A stretch of 64,000 nt of DNA from Desulfoscipio geothermicus (GTDB taxonomy: Bacteria; Bacillota; Desulfotomaculia; Desulfotomaculales; Desulfallaceae): NCBI GenBank assembly GCA_016841905.1, contig JAENYF010000009.1, positions 1 through 64,000 of the forward strand, in the 5' to 3' direction. This document shows positions 36,021 through 44,350 of this stretch, piece after piece. The notes under the pieces are model-generated. The model searched no databases, had not been told where the DNA came from, and saw only the letters and a list, made by a program, of their open reading frames with translations. Both the position numbers and the translations under genes were made by a program. How positions within the stretch are numbered: the stretch's first letter is position 1; each line of letters starts with the position of its first letter.

Positions 36021-36197
36021 ATGTCTAAAAAGGAAGACAATAAAATATCTGCTAATCAGAAATATGTAAGCACTATAATTAAAGAAAAAGCTGAGGAAAG
36101 TGATAACATTGCAAAAATGATTAATGCCTCCCGGGCTTTTCGGAATATTCCACCTGAGTTGGTGATGGGTAGCAATGAACACTCAGGTGAGAAGTGA
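36021..36197 (+). CDS. Small hypothetical protein, 58 residues
   Basis: A short, highly charged, probably helical protein (MSKKEDNKISANQKYVSTII, then EKAEESDNIAKMINASRAF). I chose ATG 36021 because GGAGGG lies 7 bases upstream and the longer frame from 35955 would put that site inside the gene. No family is recognised. The downstream 36198-36366 has short protein-like stretches broken by stops and may be more decayed sequence. Confidence 0.5.
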   Translation: MSKKEDNKISANQKYVSTIIKEKAEESDNIAKMINASRAFRNIPPELVMGSNEHSGEK

Positions 36198-36366
36198 ACT
36201 TGTTAAGGAATTATGGGCTATAGCTTTGAATATGTATGCTTAAGCTGGGGAAGCAGTTTATTGGGCCAGACCCAGCACTAGATGTGCAGCAAGCTCATTT
36301 AATAGGGATAGCCGATGGTTAACCTTGTATAAATAAGCTTGACTGTTTTAGGTTAGGATAACGACT

Positions 36367-37568
36367 TTACTGCTGCTGCTTCTTAGTAATTTCCTCTCGG
36401 TTGGGCAGCAGTAAAGCTAACAGCAAGCCAATTACTGGAAAAATTATTAATGTTTCAAACACCGCCGGTAATTCCCACCTATCAGCCACCCAGCCCAGCA
36501 TGGTTGCACCTACTCCTCCCATACCAATACCAAAACCCAGCAGCAGTCCCGAGGCCAGACCAACGTTGTTGGGCATCATTTCTTGTCCCAGGACTACCGT
36601 TATGGAAAAAGTAGAAATAATTACAAAACCCATCAAGGCGACTATAATGGTGGTCCAGAAGCCTTGATGGTGGACAAATAAATACAATAAGGGGATCAGC
36701 GAGGCCATTGAAATGACGATGATATTTTTCAGCCCCCAGCGGTCAGCTGCCGGACCGCCTACCATTGTACCGAAAACACCGGCAAATAGGAACAGCGAAG
36801 TAATGGCGGCGGCATATTTTTCACTTTGCTGCAAGTAATGAACGTAATATTGGGGTAAAAATGTAACCAGGCCAACGTGTACAAAAGAGCGCATGATGAC
36901 CACTACTACCAGCAGTATAACCGACAATACAAACCAAGGCTTATCCTTGCTTGTTGAGCGGGTAGTGTGTGGGTCAGTCTTCGCTGTCCCGACTGTATTT
37001 CCTGAAGCGCTATGAATAGCGGTTATCCGGGGCAGGGAAAGCCATAGCAACAGAGCCATTAGGCTGTTTAGGACAAAAAATCCCGCCGACCCGTGTAGAC
37101 CGGCCAGTCCGAAGAAATAAGTGGCCAGTACCGGGCCGGCTGCAAAGCCCAGGTTACCGCCCATGGAAAAATGGACATCCCTGTTGCCTTACGTGGTCCG
37201 CTGGCCAGGCGGGCATATTTTGAGCCTTCGGGGTGATAGGCTGCCACACCTAGCCCGCTAACTAGTGCAATGAACAGCAGTACCTGGTAATTAGTACTAA
37301 ACCCGGTTAAGGCCAAACCTGAACCAGACACCAGACATCCCAGGGGAATCAGCCAGGCTGCTCGGAAACGGTCGCTAAAAATACCGAAAACCGGTTGTAT
37401 AACCGAGGAGCTTAAATTAAAGGCCAGCATCACCATGCCTATCTGTACCTGGCTAAGAACAAAAGCTGGCTGTAAAAAAGCCAGCATCATGGATAGAGCA
37501 CCCTGGCTGATATCAGTTATAGCATGGCCTGTGCCCAGCAGTGCAAGTATTTTTTTGTTCATTTTCAT
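36367..37568 (-). pseudogene. Frameshifted MFS transporter, fosmidomycin-resistance (Fsr) type
   Basis: Two overlapping minus-strand frames make one 12-span major facilitator protein of about 400 residues. The first frame (37568 downward) gives GTGHAITDISQGALSMMLAF and reaches ATGMSIF. The second resumes SMGGNLGFAAGPVLATYFFG. One base missing from the T-run (A-run at 37167-37171 on the plus strand) explains the break: six T would restore TTT TCC ATG. HAITDISQGALSMMLAFLQP marks the fosmidomycin-resistance group. Without the repair, only about the first five spans would be made. Confidence 0.85.
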
Positions 37569-37755
37569 GGGCTGGTTCCTTCCCTAACGAGCTACCGCCT
37601 GTAATTATATTAGTTGCTTTAAATTTTCTGCTGTTGTTATTATTCCTTATCTTGAGAAAATAACCTTTTAGTACTTGGATAAAAAAGCAAAATGGTGTTT
37701 AATTAAACTTGAACATTATGCACTTGCTGTGTGATTATGGGAGGAGTTTAACCAG

Positions 37756-39906
37756 ATGCCAAACGAATTGTCCAACGAGATAATGCAAACAGTGGCTGTG
37801 GAAACCGGTATCCCTCGGTATAAAGTTGAAAGTACGGTTCAGTTATTGGAAGCAGGGAACACGGTCCCTTTTATCTCCCGGTATCGCAAAGAGGTAACCG
37901 GCGAACTGGACGAAGTGCAGATACGCCGCATTGAGGAACTAGTCAATTTTCAACGTCATCTGGGACAGCGTAAGGCCGAGGTGCTCCGACTAATTGAAGA
38001 GCAGGGCAAGCTGACCGAAGAGCTCCAGGCGCGGATTGAGAGCGCTGTTAAATTAACTGAGGTAGAGGATTTGTATCGGCCATACCGTCAGAAAAGAAAA
38101 ACCCGGGCCAGTGTAGCCCGTGAGCGGGGTTTGGTACCGCTGGCCGATTATTTGCTAGCCTTCCCGCAGTCCGGGAGCCCGGAGGCTGAGGCAGGTGCAT
38201 ATTTATCGGAAGCGGTACCTGCCGTGGAGGACGCTCTTCAGGGAGCGATGGATATCGTCGCCGAACTGGTGGCAGATGATCCGGATGTGCGCGGCTGGGT
38301 GCGGGATTATACCCTGCAGCAGGGCCGGCTGGTAACCAGGGCCAGGGACGCCGAAACTGAATCCGTTTATCAGATGTATTACGATTACCAGGAACCGGTG
38401 CAAAAAGTAGTGCCCCACCGGGTGTTGGCCATTAACCGGGGTGAGCGCGAAGACTACCTGAAAGTGGCGGTGCAGGTGGATGAGGAACCCGTGCTTGATT
38501 GGCTGTATCGTCGATTTGTTAAACAAGGTACGGTTACGACAGGCCTCACACAAAAAGCTGTGGCGGATGCTTATAAAAGGCTAGTGGCACCGGCCGTGGA
38601 ACGCGATATTCGCAGTGAATTAACTGTGGGGGCTGAAGCCCGGGCAGTGCAGGTTTTCGCCCGCAACCTGCGCAGTCTGCTGCTCCAACCCCCGATGCGG
38701 GATGTGGGGGTGCTGGCAATAGATCCGGCTTACCGGACAGGGTGTAAATGGGCAGTGGTGGATGAGACCGGCAAGCTGTTGGAAGTAGGTGTAGTTTACC
38801 CGACGCCGCCCCAAAAAAAGATCGCTGAAGCCGAAGCAGTTTTGGCCAGAGTGGTAAAACAGTACGGGGTGCAAGTGATCTGTATTGGTAATGGCACGGC
38901 CTCCCGGGAAACTGAGCAATTTGTGGCCGATTTTATTCAAAAATATAATCAACCGGGACTGGCTTACACTATTGTGAGTGAGGCTGGGGCCAGTGTTTAT
39001 TCGGCATCGGAGCTGGCCGCCCGGGAATTTCCCGAACTGGACGTATCCGCCCGCAGTGCTGTCTCAATCGCACGCCGGTTGCAGGACCCACTGGCTGAAT
39101 TAGTAAAGATTGAACCCCGGGCAGTGGGTGTGGGACAGTACCAGCATGACGTAGCACCCAAACAGCTGAATGATAGCCTGGCCAAGGTAGTGGAGTCGGC
39201 CGTTAATTATGTGGGGGTCGATGTAAATACTGCTTCGGCGTCTTTGCTCGATTATGTGGCTGGAATCAATGGTGTGGTAGCAGAAAATATTGTGCAGTAC
39301 CGGGAGAAAAACGGCCGGTTTAATAATCGCCGCCAGTTGTCCCGGGTGCCCCGCCTGGGTCCGAAAACCTACGAGCAGTGTGTAGGCTTTATGCGGATTA
39401 GCGGAGGGGAAAACTTGCTTGACGCTACACCCATACACCCTGAGTCTTATTCGCTAACAGCTAAGTTGTTGGATTATTTAGGTGTCGATATGACAGCTGT
39501 TGGCCGCCCAGACTTACGCTCTAAACTGGCCAGTCTGAATGTTGAGGACGCAGCAGAACAGCTGGCAGCTGGTGTGCCAACCTTGCGGGATATTGTGGAC
39601 AGCTTGCTGCGTCCCGGTCGCGATCCCCGTGAAGAGCTGCCCCCGCCGGTTTTACGGGTCGATGTGCTAAGTATAGAAGACCTGCAAATAGGGATGCTGC
39701 TGAAAGGCACCGTGCGTAATGTGGTGGATTTCGGTGCCTTTGTGGATATAGGTGTGAAACATGACGGCCTTGTGCATATATCTGAGCTGGCTGAAGGGTA
39801 TGTGCGCCACCCACTGGATGTCGTGTCCGTGGGTGATGTGGTTACTGTTCGTGTAATTGATGTGGATGCTCCACGCCATAGAATAGCTCTGTCCAAGCGG
39901 GTATAG
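37756..39906 (+). CDS. tex: Tex-family RNA-binding transcription accessory protein
   Basis: This 716-residue cytoplasmic protein has the Tex layout. An N-terminal helical part (about 1-320) is followed by a YqgF/RuvX-like RNase H fold (GVLAIDPAYRTGCKWAVVDE near 320). Two helix-hairpin-helix motifs come next (ASASLLDYVAGINGVVAENIV, LSRVPRLGPKTYEQ). The C-terminal S1 domain is at about 640-716 (GMLLKGTVRNVVDFGAFVDIG). Tex binds nucleic acids and affects transcription and toxin expression in other species. It is monocistronic with a GGGAGGAG site. Confidence 0.94.
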   Translation: MPNELSNEIMQTVAVETGIPRYKVESTVQLLEAGNTVPFISRYRKEVTGELDEVQIRRIEELVNFQRHLGQRKAEVLRLIEEQGKLTEELQARIESAVKLTEVEDLYRPYRQKRKTRASVARERGLVPLADYLLAFPQSGSPEAEAGAYLSEAVPAVEDALQGAMDIVAELVADDPDVRGWVRDYTLQQGRLVTRARDAETESVYQMYYDYQEPVQKVVPHRVLAINRGEREDYLKVAVQVDEEPVLDWLYRRFVKQGTVTTGLTQKAVADAYKRLVAPAVERDIRSELTVGAEARAVQVFARNLRSLLLQPPMRDVGVLAIDPAYRTGCKWAVVDETGKLLEVGVVYPTPPQKKIAEAEAVLARVVKQYGVQVICIGNGTASRETEQFVADFIQKYNQPGLAYTIVSEAGASVYSASELAAREFPELDVSARSAVSIARRLQDPLAELVKIEPRAVGVGQYQHDVAPKQLNDSLAKVVESAVNYVGVDVNTASASLLDYVAGINGVVAENIVQYREKNGRFNNRRQLSRVPRLGPKTYEQCVGFMRISGGENLLDATPIHPESYSLTAKLLDYLGVDMTAVGRPDLRSKLASLNVEDAAEQLAAGVPTLRDIVDSLLRPGRDPREELPPPVLRVDVLSIEDLQIGMLLKGTVRNVVDFGAFVDIGVKHDGLVHISELAEGYVRHPLDVVSVGDVVTVRVIDVDAPRHRIALSKRV

Positions 39907-39930
39907 TCACTCGCGGGATGTTATTAGTAC

Positions 39931-39984
39931 AAAAAAACGGCAACTGCTCGGTAATTTAAAACAATGGATTCCAGCAGTTTGCCG
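39931..39984 (-). terminator. Hairpin with minus-strand T-run
   Basis: A stem (39938-39948 with 39973-39984, one bulged base) has seven A residues on its left, so it has terminator form only when read on the minus strand. The flanking genes tex and the HAD gene both run the other way. Confidence 0.45.
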
Positions 39985-40142
39985 ATGCATCGTCCCACAA
40001 CAATGATGGATAAGATAGAGATGAATAATAGGGCAATACCATAGTGCCCGGAATAAATTCAGTTTTCTGGTTGCGGTTCTGGTTAAATTATATTCCCGCG
40101 GTAAGATGCAAAAGATGCTCAACCGCAATGTGGAGGGTTAAA

Positions 40143-40784
40143 GTGCTTAAAAATTACGTGCTATTTGACCTTGACGGTACCTTGCTGGATTCGCTGCCGC
40201 TTATAGAGGCCACGTATTATCATGTATTCAATCAAATGAACATTCCCTGGGACGAGGGGGCGGTGATGAAAACAGTGGGGCTGCCTCTGCGTGACGCCTG
40301 CCAGCAGTTTGGCCGGGAAAGGTGGCAGGAACTGTTTGATAGCTATATCAATTACCAGCTGACCATACATGACCAGTATATTAAAGCCTACCCGGGCGCC
40401 CTCGAAACTCTGGTTGAAATGAAACCATTGCTGAAAGGCATCGGGGTGGTGACTTCCAAACGTCGGCAGATGGCGGAGCGAGGCATTTCTGTAACTGGTT
40501 TAAGCAGTTATCTAGAACACCTGGTGTCTCTGGAGGATGTGGAAAACCCTAAGCCCCACGGTGAGCCCGTGCTTAAGGGTTTAGATAAATTCGGGGCAAG
40601 CCCTGAGCAGGCAGTATTTGTAGGTGACAGTTACTACGATATGGAAACGGGGCATAATGCCGGGGTAATTACCGTTGGGGTATCCTGGGGCATGGCCTCC
40701 AGGGAAGAATTGCAAGCTTGCCGTCCAGACTTTATCGTGGATACTTGGCCTGAGCTAAAGGCTGTTTTAAGAAAACACATCTAA
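40143..40784 (+). CDS. HAD-family phosphatase, PpaX/Gph-like
   Basis: This 213-residue HAD hydrolase has motif I FDLDGTLLDS (nucleophile Asp), motif II VTSKRR, motif III lysine in ENPKPHGEPVLKGL, and motif IV VGDSYYDMETGHNAG. The pattern matches PpaX pyrophosphatase and phosphoglycolate phosphatases. The substrate cannot be decided. I chose GTG 40143, with GGAGGG nine bases upstream. The frame is open from 40044, but that extension has no ribosome site and odd composition. It converges with the ABC-F gene. Confidence 0.85.
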   Translation: MLKNYVLFDLDGTLLDSLPLIEATYYHVFNQMNIPWDEGAVMKTVGLPLRDACQQFGRERWQELFDSYINYQLTIHDQYIKAYPGALETLVEMKPLLKGIGVVTSKRRQMAERGISVTGLSSYLEHLVSLEDVENPKPHGEPVLKGLDKFGASPEQAVFVGDSYYDMETGHNAGVITVGVSWGMASREELQACRPDFIVDTWPELKAVLRKHI

Positions 40785-40800
40785 AGCAGCAGCCGTTCCG

Positions 40801-42711
40801 TTATCCGGTCAGTTCCACCCACTCTTCCATATACCCCTCCAGTTCCGCCCTTAATTTTTCCAGCTCCGAGCTTGTTTGCTGGTAAGTTTCATGATCATTG
40901 TATACCTCAGGTAAATAGAGCTGGTTTTCCAGATGACTGATGCTTTCTTCTGCAGCAGTGATTAGTGCTTCCAGCTCTTCCGCCCGGCGCTGTTTCTTTC
41001 TTTCCTCCCGCTGTTTTTCTTTGCGCTGGAGGAATTCTTTTTTATTATCACTAGCTGGGGTATACTGGTTATCCAGCTGTAGTGCTTTTGGTTCAGCCAT
41101 CTTTCTATTTTGATAATCATCAAAATTACCCAGGTAACTTTTGATGCCATCCGGGGTAAGCTCAAGAACCCGGGTGGCTATTTTATTGATAAAATAGCGG
41201 TCGTGGGAGATAAACAACATTGTGCCAGGGTATTGCAACAGAGCAACTTCCAGTGCTTCATTGCCGAGTATGTCCAGGTGGCTGGTTGGTTCGTCTAATA
41301 GCAAAAAATTTGCCCGGAGGCACATTAGCTTGGCCAGAGCAAGTCTGGCTTTTTCGCCGCCACTTAGCTCTCCCACATTTTTCAGCACATCTTCTCCACT
41401 GAATAAAAAACTGCCTAATATTGAGCGCACGGTTTGCTCGTCAAGTTCTGGATACTCATCCCAAAGCTCATCGATAATCTGCTTATTTCCCATAAAGTGC
41501 TTTTGTTCTTGTTCATAATAACATGTGTTAACATGATAACCTTGGTTGACTGAGCCCGCCAGCGGGGGTAGGAGGCCGGCCAGCGTTTTCAGAAGCGTGG
41601 TCTTACCGATACCGTTAGGCCCAATGATGGCAACCCTTTCCCCGCGTGCAATAGCCAGGTTGATATTGCGGGCAATCAGAGCATCTTGATAACCGACGCT
41701 TAACTCTTTTGCCCATAGCACTTCTTTACCGCTCGATTGTGTAGAATTTAGGGAAAGATTGATTCTTTTGTTGTCCGTGGCAGGCCTTTCCAGCGGCTTG
41801 ATTCTCTCAAGTAATTTTTGTTTGCTTTTAGCCCGTCCGGTAGTTGATGCCCGGGCGATATTACGTTGGACAAAGTTTTGCAGCCGGGCAATTTCATCCT
41901 GCTGTTTACGATATTGTTTAGCTTGGAGTTCTAATTCTTCTTTTTTTAATAATAAATAACGTGAGTAATTACCATAATATCTCTTTAACCTGGAAAATTC
42001 TAATTCATAAACTGTGCTAACGACGGTATCTAAAAAATAACGGTCATGGGACACAGTTAAAACAGCGCCCTGGTATGTTTGCAGGTATCTTTCCAGCCAA
42101 GTCATGGTATCCATATCCAGGTAGTTAGTGGGCTCATCCAATAACAGTACTGTAGGTTTGGTTAATAACAGCTTGGCCAGGGCCAGGCGAGTTTTTTCAC
42201 CGCCGCTTAATTTATCCACCGGGAAGTGATAATGCTCTTCACCAAATTGCAGCCCGTGAAGTACACCACGAATGGCAGCCTGATATCCATAACCACCGTT
42301 TTGTGTGAAAACTTCCCTCAGGTGGGTATATTCTTCGGTTATTTTTTTTAGCCATGCCGGGTTAGACGTGTTTTCAGGTTTTCCCATATCATTTTCCAAA
42401 TTGCTTAATTTTTCTTCCATAGCAATGTGCTGGTCAAACACTGCTAGCATTTCTCCCCAGATGGTGTGTTCCGAATGCAGGACACCCTGTTGGGCTAGAT
42501 AACCCAGGGTTACCGTTTTGGGACGAATAATATCCCCGGCGTCCGGAGACAGTTCTCCGGTAAGAATTTTCAGTAAAGTGGTTTTCCCGGTTCCGTTTCT
42601 TCCCACCAGCCCGATTTTTTCTCCTTCCCGAACAGTCAGGGTAACATCATTCAGCAATTGGGCTTCACCATATGCTTTATAAATATGAGATGCCTGTAAT
42701 ACAATCATCAT
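40801..42711 (-). CDS. ABC-F family ATPase (Uup/YdiF-like)
   Basis: This soluble 636-residue protein has two ABC cassettes and no membrane segment. The first has GRNGTGKTTLL, signature LSGGEKTRLALAK and LLLDEPTNYLD. The second has GPNGIGKTTLL, LSGGEKARLALAK and LLLDEPTSHLD. The linker (about 240-330) and a C-terminal coiled coil (KEFLQRKEKQREERKKQRR onward) are typical. ABC-F proteins act at the ribosome, in stalling relief or antibiotic protection. The Uup/YdiF subgroup with the C-terminal coiled coil is mostly housekeeping. Confidence 0.92.
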   Translation of the reverse strand: MMIVLQASHIYKAYGEAQLLNDVTLTVREGEKIGLVGRNGTGKTTLLKILTGELSPDAGDIIRPKTVTLGYLAQQGVLHSEHTIWGEMLAVFDQHIAMEEKLSNLENDMGKPENTSNPAWLKKITEEYTHLREVFTQNGGYGYQAAIRGVLHGLQFGEEHYHFPVDKLSGGEKTRLALAKLLLTKPTVLLLDEPTNYLDMDTMTWLERYLQTYQGAVLTVSHDRYFLDTVVSTVYELEFSRLKRYYGNYSRYLLLKKEELELQAKQYRKQQDEIARLQNFVQRNIARASTTGRAKSKQKLLERIKPLERPATDNKRINLSLNSTQSSGKEVLWAKELSVGYQDALIARNINLAIARGERVAIIGPNGIGKTTLLKTLAGLLPPLAGSVNQGYHVNTCYYEQEQKHFMGNKQIIDELWDEYPELDEQTVRSILGSFLFSGEDVLKNVGELSGGEKARLALAKLMCLRANFLLLDEPTSHLDILGNEALEVALLQYPGTMLFISHDRYFINKIATRVLELTPDGIKSYLGNFDDYQNRKMAEPKALQLDNQYTPASDNKKEFLQRKEKQREERKKQRRAEELEALITAAEESISHLENQLYLPEVYNDHETYQQTSSELEKLRAELEGYMEEWVELTG

Positions 42712-43098
42712 CCATCACTCCCATACCCATCAAGTTTACCCTACTGTTTAGCAGTAAACAACCTAAAAGTTATGTTTTAGCATTAGTCATTCTACTGGTA
42801 ATGATCCATTAGTAGCGCCATTAAATACCTGTGTGTTAGTAAAAGCAAGCAGCGCAAATAGGCTAGCATATTTTTGACCGTTAGCATATATTTAATTAAC
42901 CCCCTAATAAAAGCATAGAAACATGTTGTTAGGTCAATTGGAAGTAGCTTCTATATTGGTTAATGATTGTTGCACTCCTAATCTTGGGGTGTTAATATAA
43001 TACCAATGATCAAAAAAACTTTTTCCCTTACCATTTATCTTGAAAATAAAGGCTTTTTTTAGGGAAATATATAAACAGTCTTTGGAGGTGGGAAACTA
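42712..43098 (+). promoter_or_regulatory. Intergenic region with a candidate dsrC promoter
   Basis: This is a 387-base AT-rich stretch with no gene visible. TTGCAC (42970-42975) lies 17 bases before TAATAT (42993-42998), which overlaps TATAAT (42996-43001), a plausible promoter for dsrC. A GGAGGTGGG site sits just before the dsrC ATG. I see no riboswitch or operator in the rest. Confidence 0.45.
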
Positions 43099-43416
43099 AT
43101 GGCTTTTCTTGAAGTAGATGGAAAGCGAATTGAATTAGATGAGGACGGCTTTATTCTTAACCCTGGTGAGTGGGTTGAAGGGTTAGCAATAGCATTTGCA
43201 ACAAGTGAAGGTATTAAAGCATTGACAGATGACCACTGGAGGGTGATTAACTACCTGCGTGAATATTACATGCAATTCCAAGTTGCTCCTATGGTAAGGA
43301 AATTGTGTAAAGAGACAGGTTACAGTCTTAAGCAGATATATGAGCTTTTTCCTTCTGGTCCAGCCAAGGGTGCCTGCAAATTGGCCGGTCTGCCCAAACC
43401 AACCGGCTGTGTATAA
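43099..43416 (+). CDS. dsrC: DsrC, sulfur-trafficking partner of dissimilatory sulfite reductase
   Basis: DsrC is the small protein co-substrate that carries sulfur as a trisulfide from DsrAB sulfite reductase. The 105-residue protein ends AKGACKLAGLPKPTGCV, with both redox cysteines: C93 and the penultimate C104. Two cysteines 11 residues apart on the flexible arm separate true DsrC from TusE-like proteins, which keep only the last. The body (DDHWRVINYLREYY, CKETGYSLKQIYELFPSGPA) matches the family. It points to dissimilatory sulfite or sulfate metabolism. The gene stands alone, away from dsrAB. Confidence 0.93.
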   Translation: MAFLEVDGKRIELDEDGFILNPGEWVEGLAIAFATSEGIKALTDDHWRVINYLREYYMQFQVAPMVRKLCKETGYSLKQIYELFPSGPAKGACKLAGLPKPTGCV

Positions 43417-43417
43417 T

Positions 43418-43448
43418 AAAAATCCCGCTAATAACGGCGGGATTTTTT
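43418..43448 (+). terminator. Terminator after dsrC
   Basis: An 11-base A-rich arm ending CCCGC (43418-43428) pairs with GCGGGATTTTTT (43437-43448), ending in a T-run two bases after the dsrC stop codon. Confidence 0.88.
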
Positions 43449-43616
43449 ATGCATAAGAACCAGGGTTGGTGATGAACCTATTTATTGACACAATGTTCAC
43501 AAATGAATAAAATAGTAATGAGCAAAAGTTTATAATAATTATTTATAATTGTCTGAAACTTATTTTCTATAGCTTTTATGAATAGTCTTAATAGTCTTAA
43601 TGGAGGTATTAAACAG

Positions 43617-43976
43617 GTGAAAATTGCGTTACCCCACGAATACGGTTATGTTAACCAGCATTTTGGTAAAAGCCGGGAGTTTGTGATTGTGGAAATAGAA
43701 GGCAGGCAAATAGTTGCTAAGAAAATTATCTCGGCTGAGCAACTGCAACATAATCATGAGGGGTTGGACGGCTTATTAAGAGATGAGCAGGTGGATACGG
43801 TGATAGTTGGTGGTATTGGTGCTGGGGCGTTGCAACCATTAAAGGCAAATGGCTTGCAGGTGGTTACCGAAATAAGCGGAAAGATAGATGATGTGGTAGT
43901 TAAATATACACTAGGACAATTGCACTCTAATTCAGCAGCTAGCTGTGATAATCACGATGCTAATTGCGAGCACTAA
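43617..43976 (+). CDS. NifX/NifB-like (dinitrogenase iron-molybdenum cofactor) family protein
   Basis: This 119-residue protein has the NifX/NafY/MTH1175 fold signature: KIALPHEYGYVNQHFGKSREF at the start, then VDTVIVGGIGAGALQPLKANGLQVV. Such proteins carry or chaperone metal clusters. Stand-alone copies are common in anaerobes and need not concern nitrogenase. The C-terminus is His/Cys-containing (SCDNHDANCEH), possibly metal-binding. I chose GTG 43617 behind GGAGGT (43602-43607) over ATG 43578, which would encode a repetitive Asn-Ser-Leu leader. Confidence 0.85.
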   Translation: MKIALPHEYGYVNQHFGKSREFVIVEIEGRQIVAKKIISAEQLQHNHEGLDGLLRDEQVDTVIVGGIGAGALQPLKANGLQVVTEISGKIDDVVVKYTLGQLHSNSAASCDNHDANCEH

Positions 43977-44350
43977 GTGAGCGCTTACACCCTATTGGAA
44001 GATAGTTGAAAGCAGACACGTATTCTGTGTCTGCTTTCTTGCGTATTGGCTCTCAGTTAAGGCCTAATGCTATTGCACTCGGAGCCCATTATTAATAGAC
44101 AGGGTTTGATACAAGTGACAATTATTATAAGCATACTAGACCAAGGTTTCGCTCTGACTAGTGAAATATTGCATGAAAATATCGCCTATGTTATATTAAA
44201 TTTAATAGATTTGTGTCTTTTCCATGTTAAATGTTAAGTATAGTAGTGATAAAAAATGGTGTTCAAAACGCTGCGCAATCAATTGCCAAGTAACTAGTTG
44301 GAGATCTGAAAGATAGACGCGTAACTGTTATTACTTTTTTTTATAGTTAG
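43977..44350. other. Intergenic region before the transposase-like gene
   Basis: A perfect 12-bp hairpin (44008-44019 with 44027-44038) probably ends the NifX-like transcript, though the T-run is short. The remaining 310 bases are AT-rich. I found no inverted repeat here matching the region after 46018, and no other gene. Confidence 0.5.

Noticed and set aside
37068-37568. A 166-residue membrane protein as a separate gene
   Set aside because: Its last 25 residues are out-of-frame sequence. The true continuation is the overlapping frame from 37164 downward.
43578-43616. N-terminal extension of the NifX-like protein
   Set aside because: It encodes a repetitive NSLNSLN leader and contains the GGAGGT ribosome site of the GTG at 43617.
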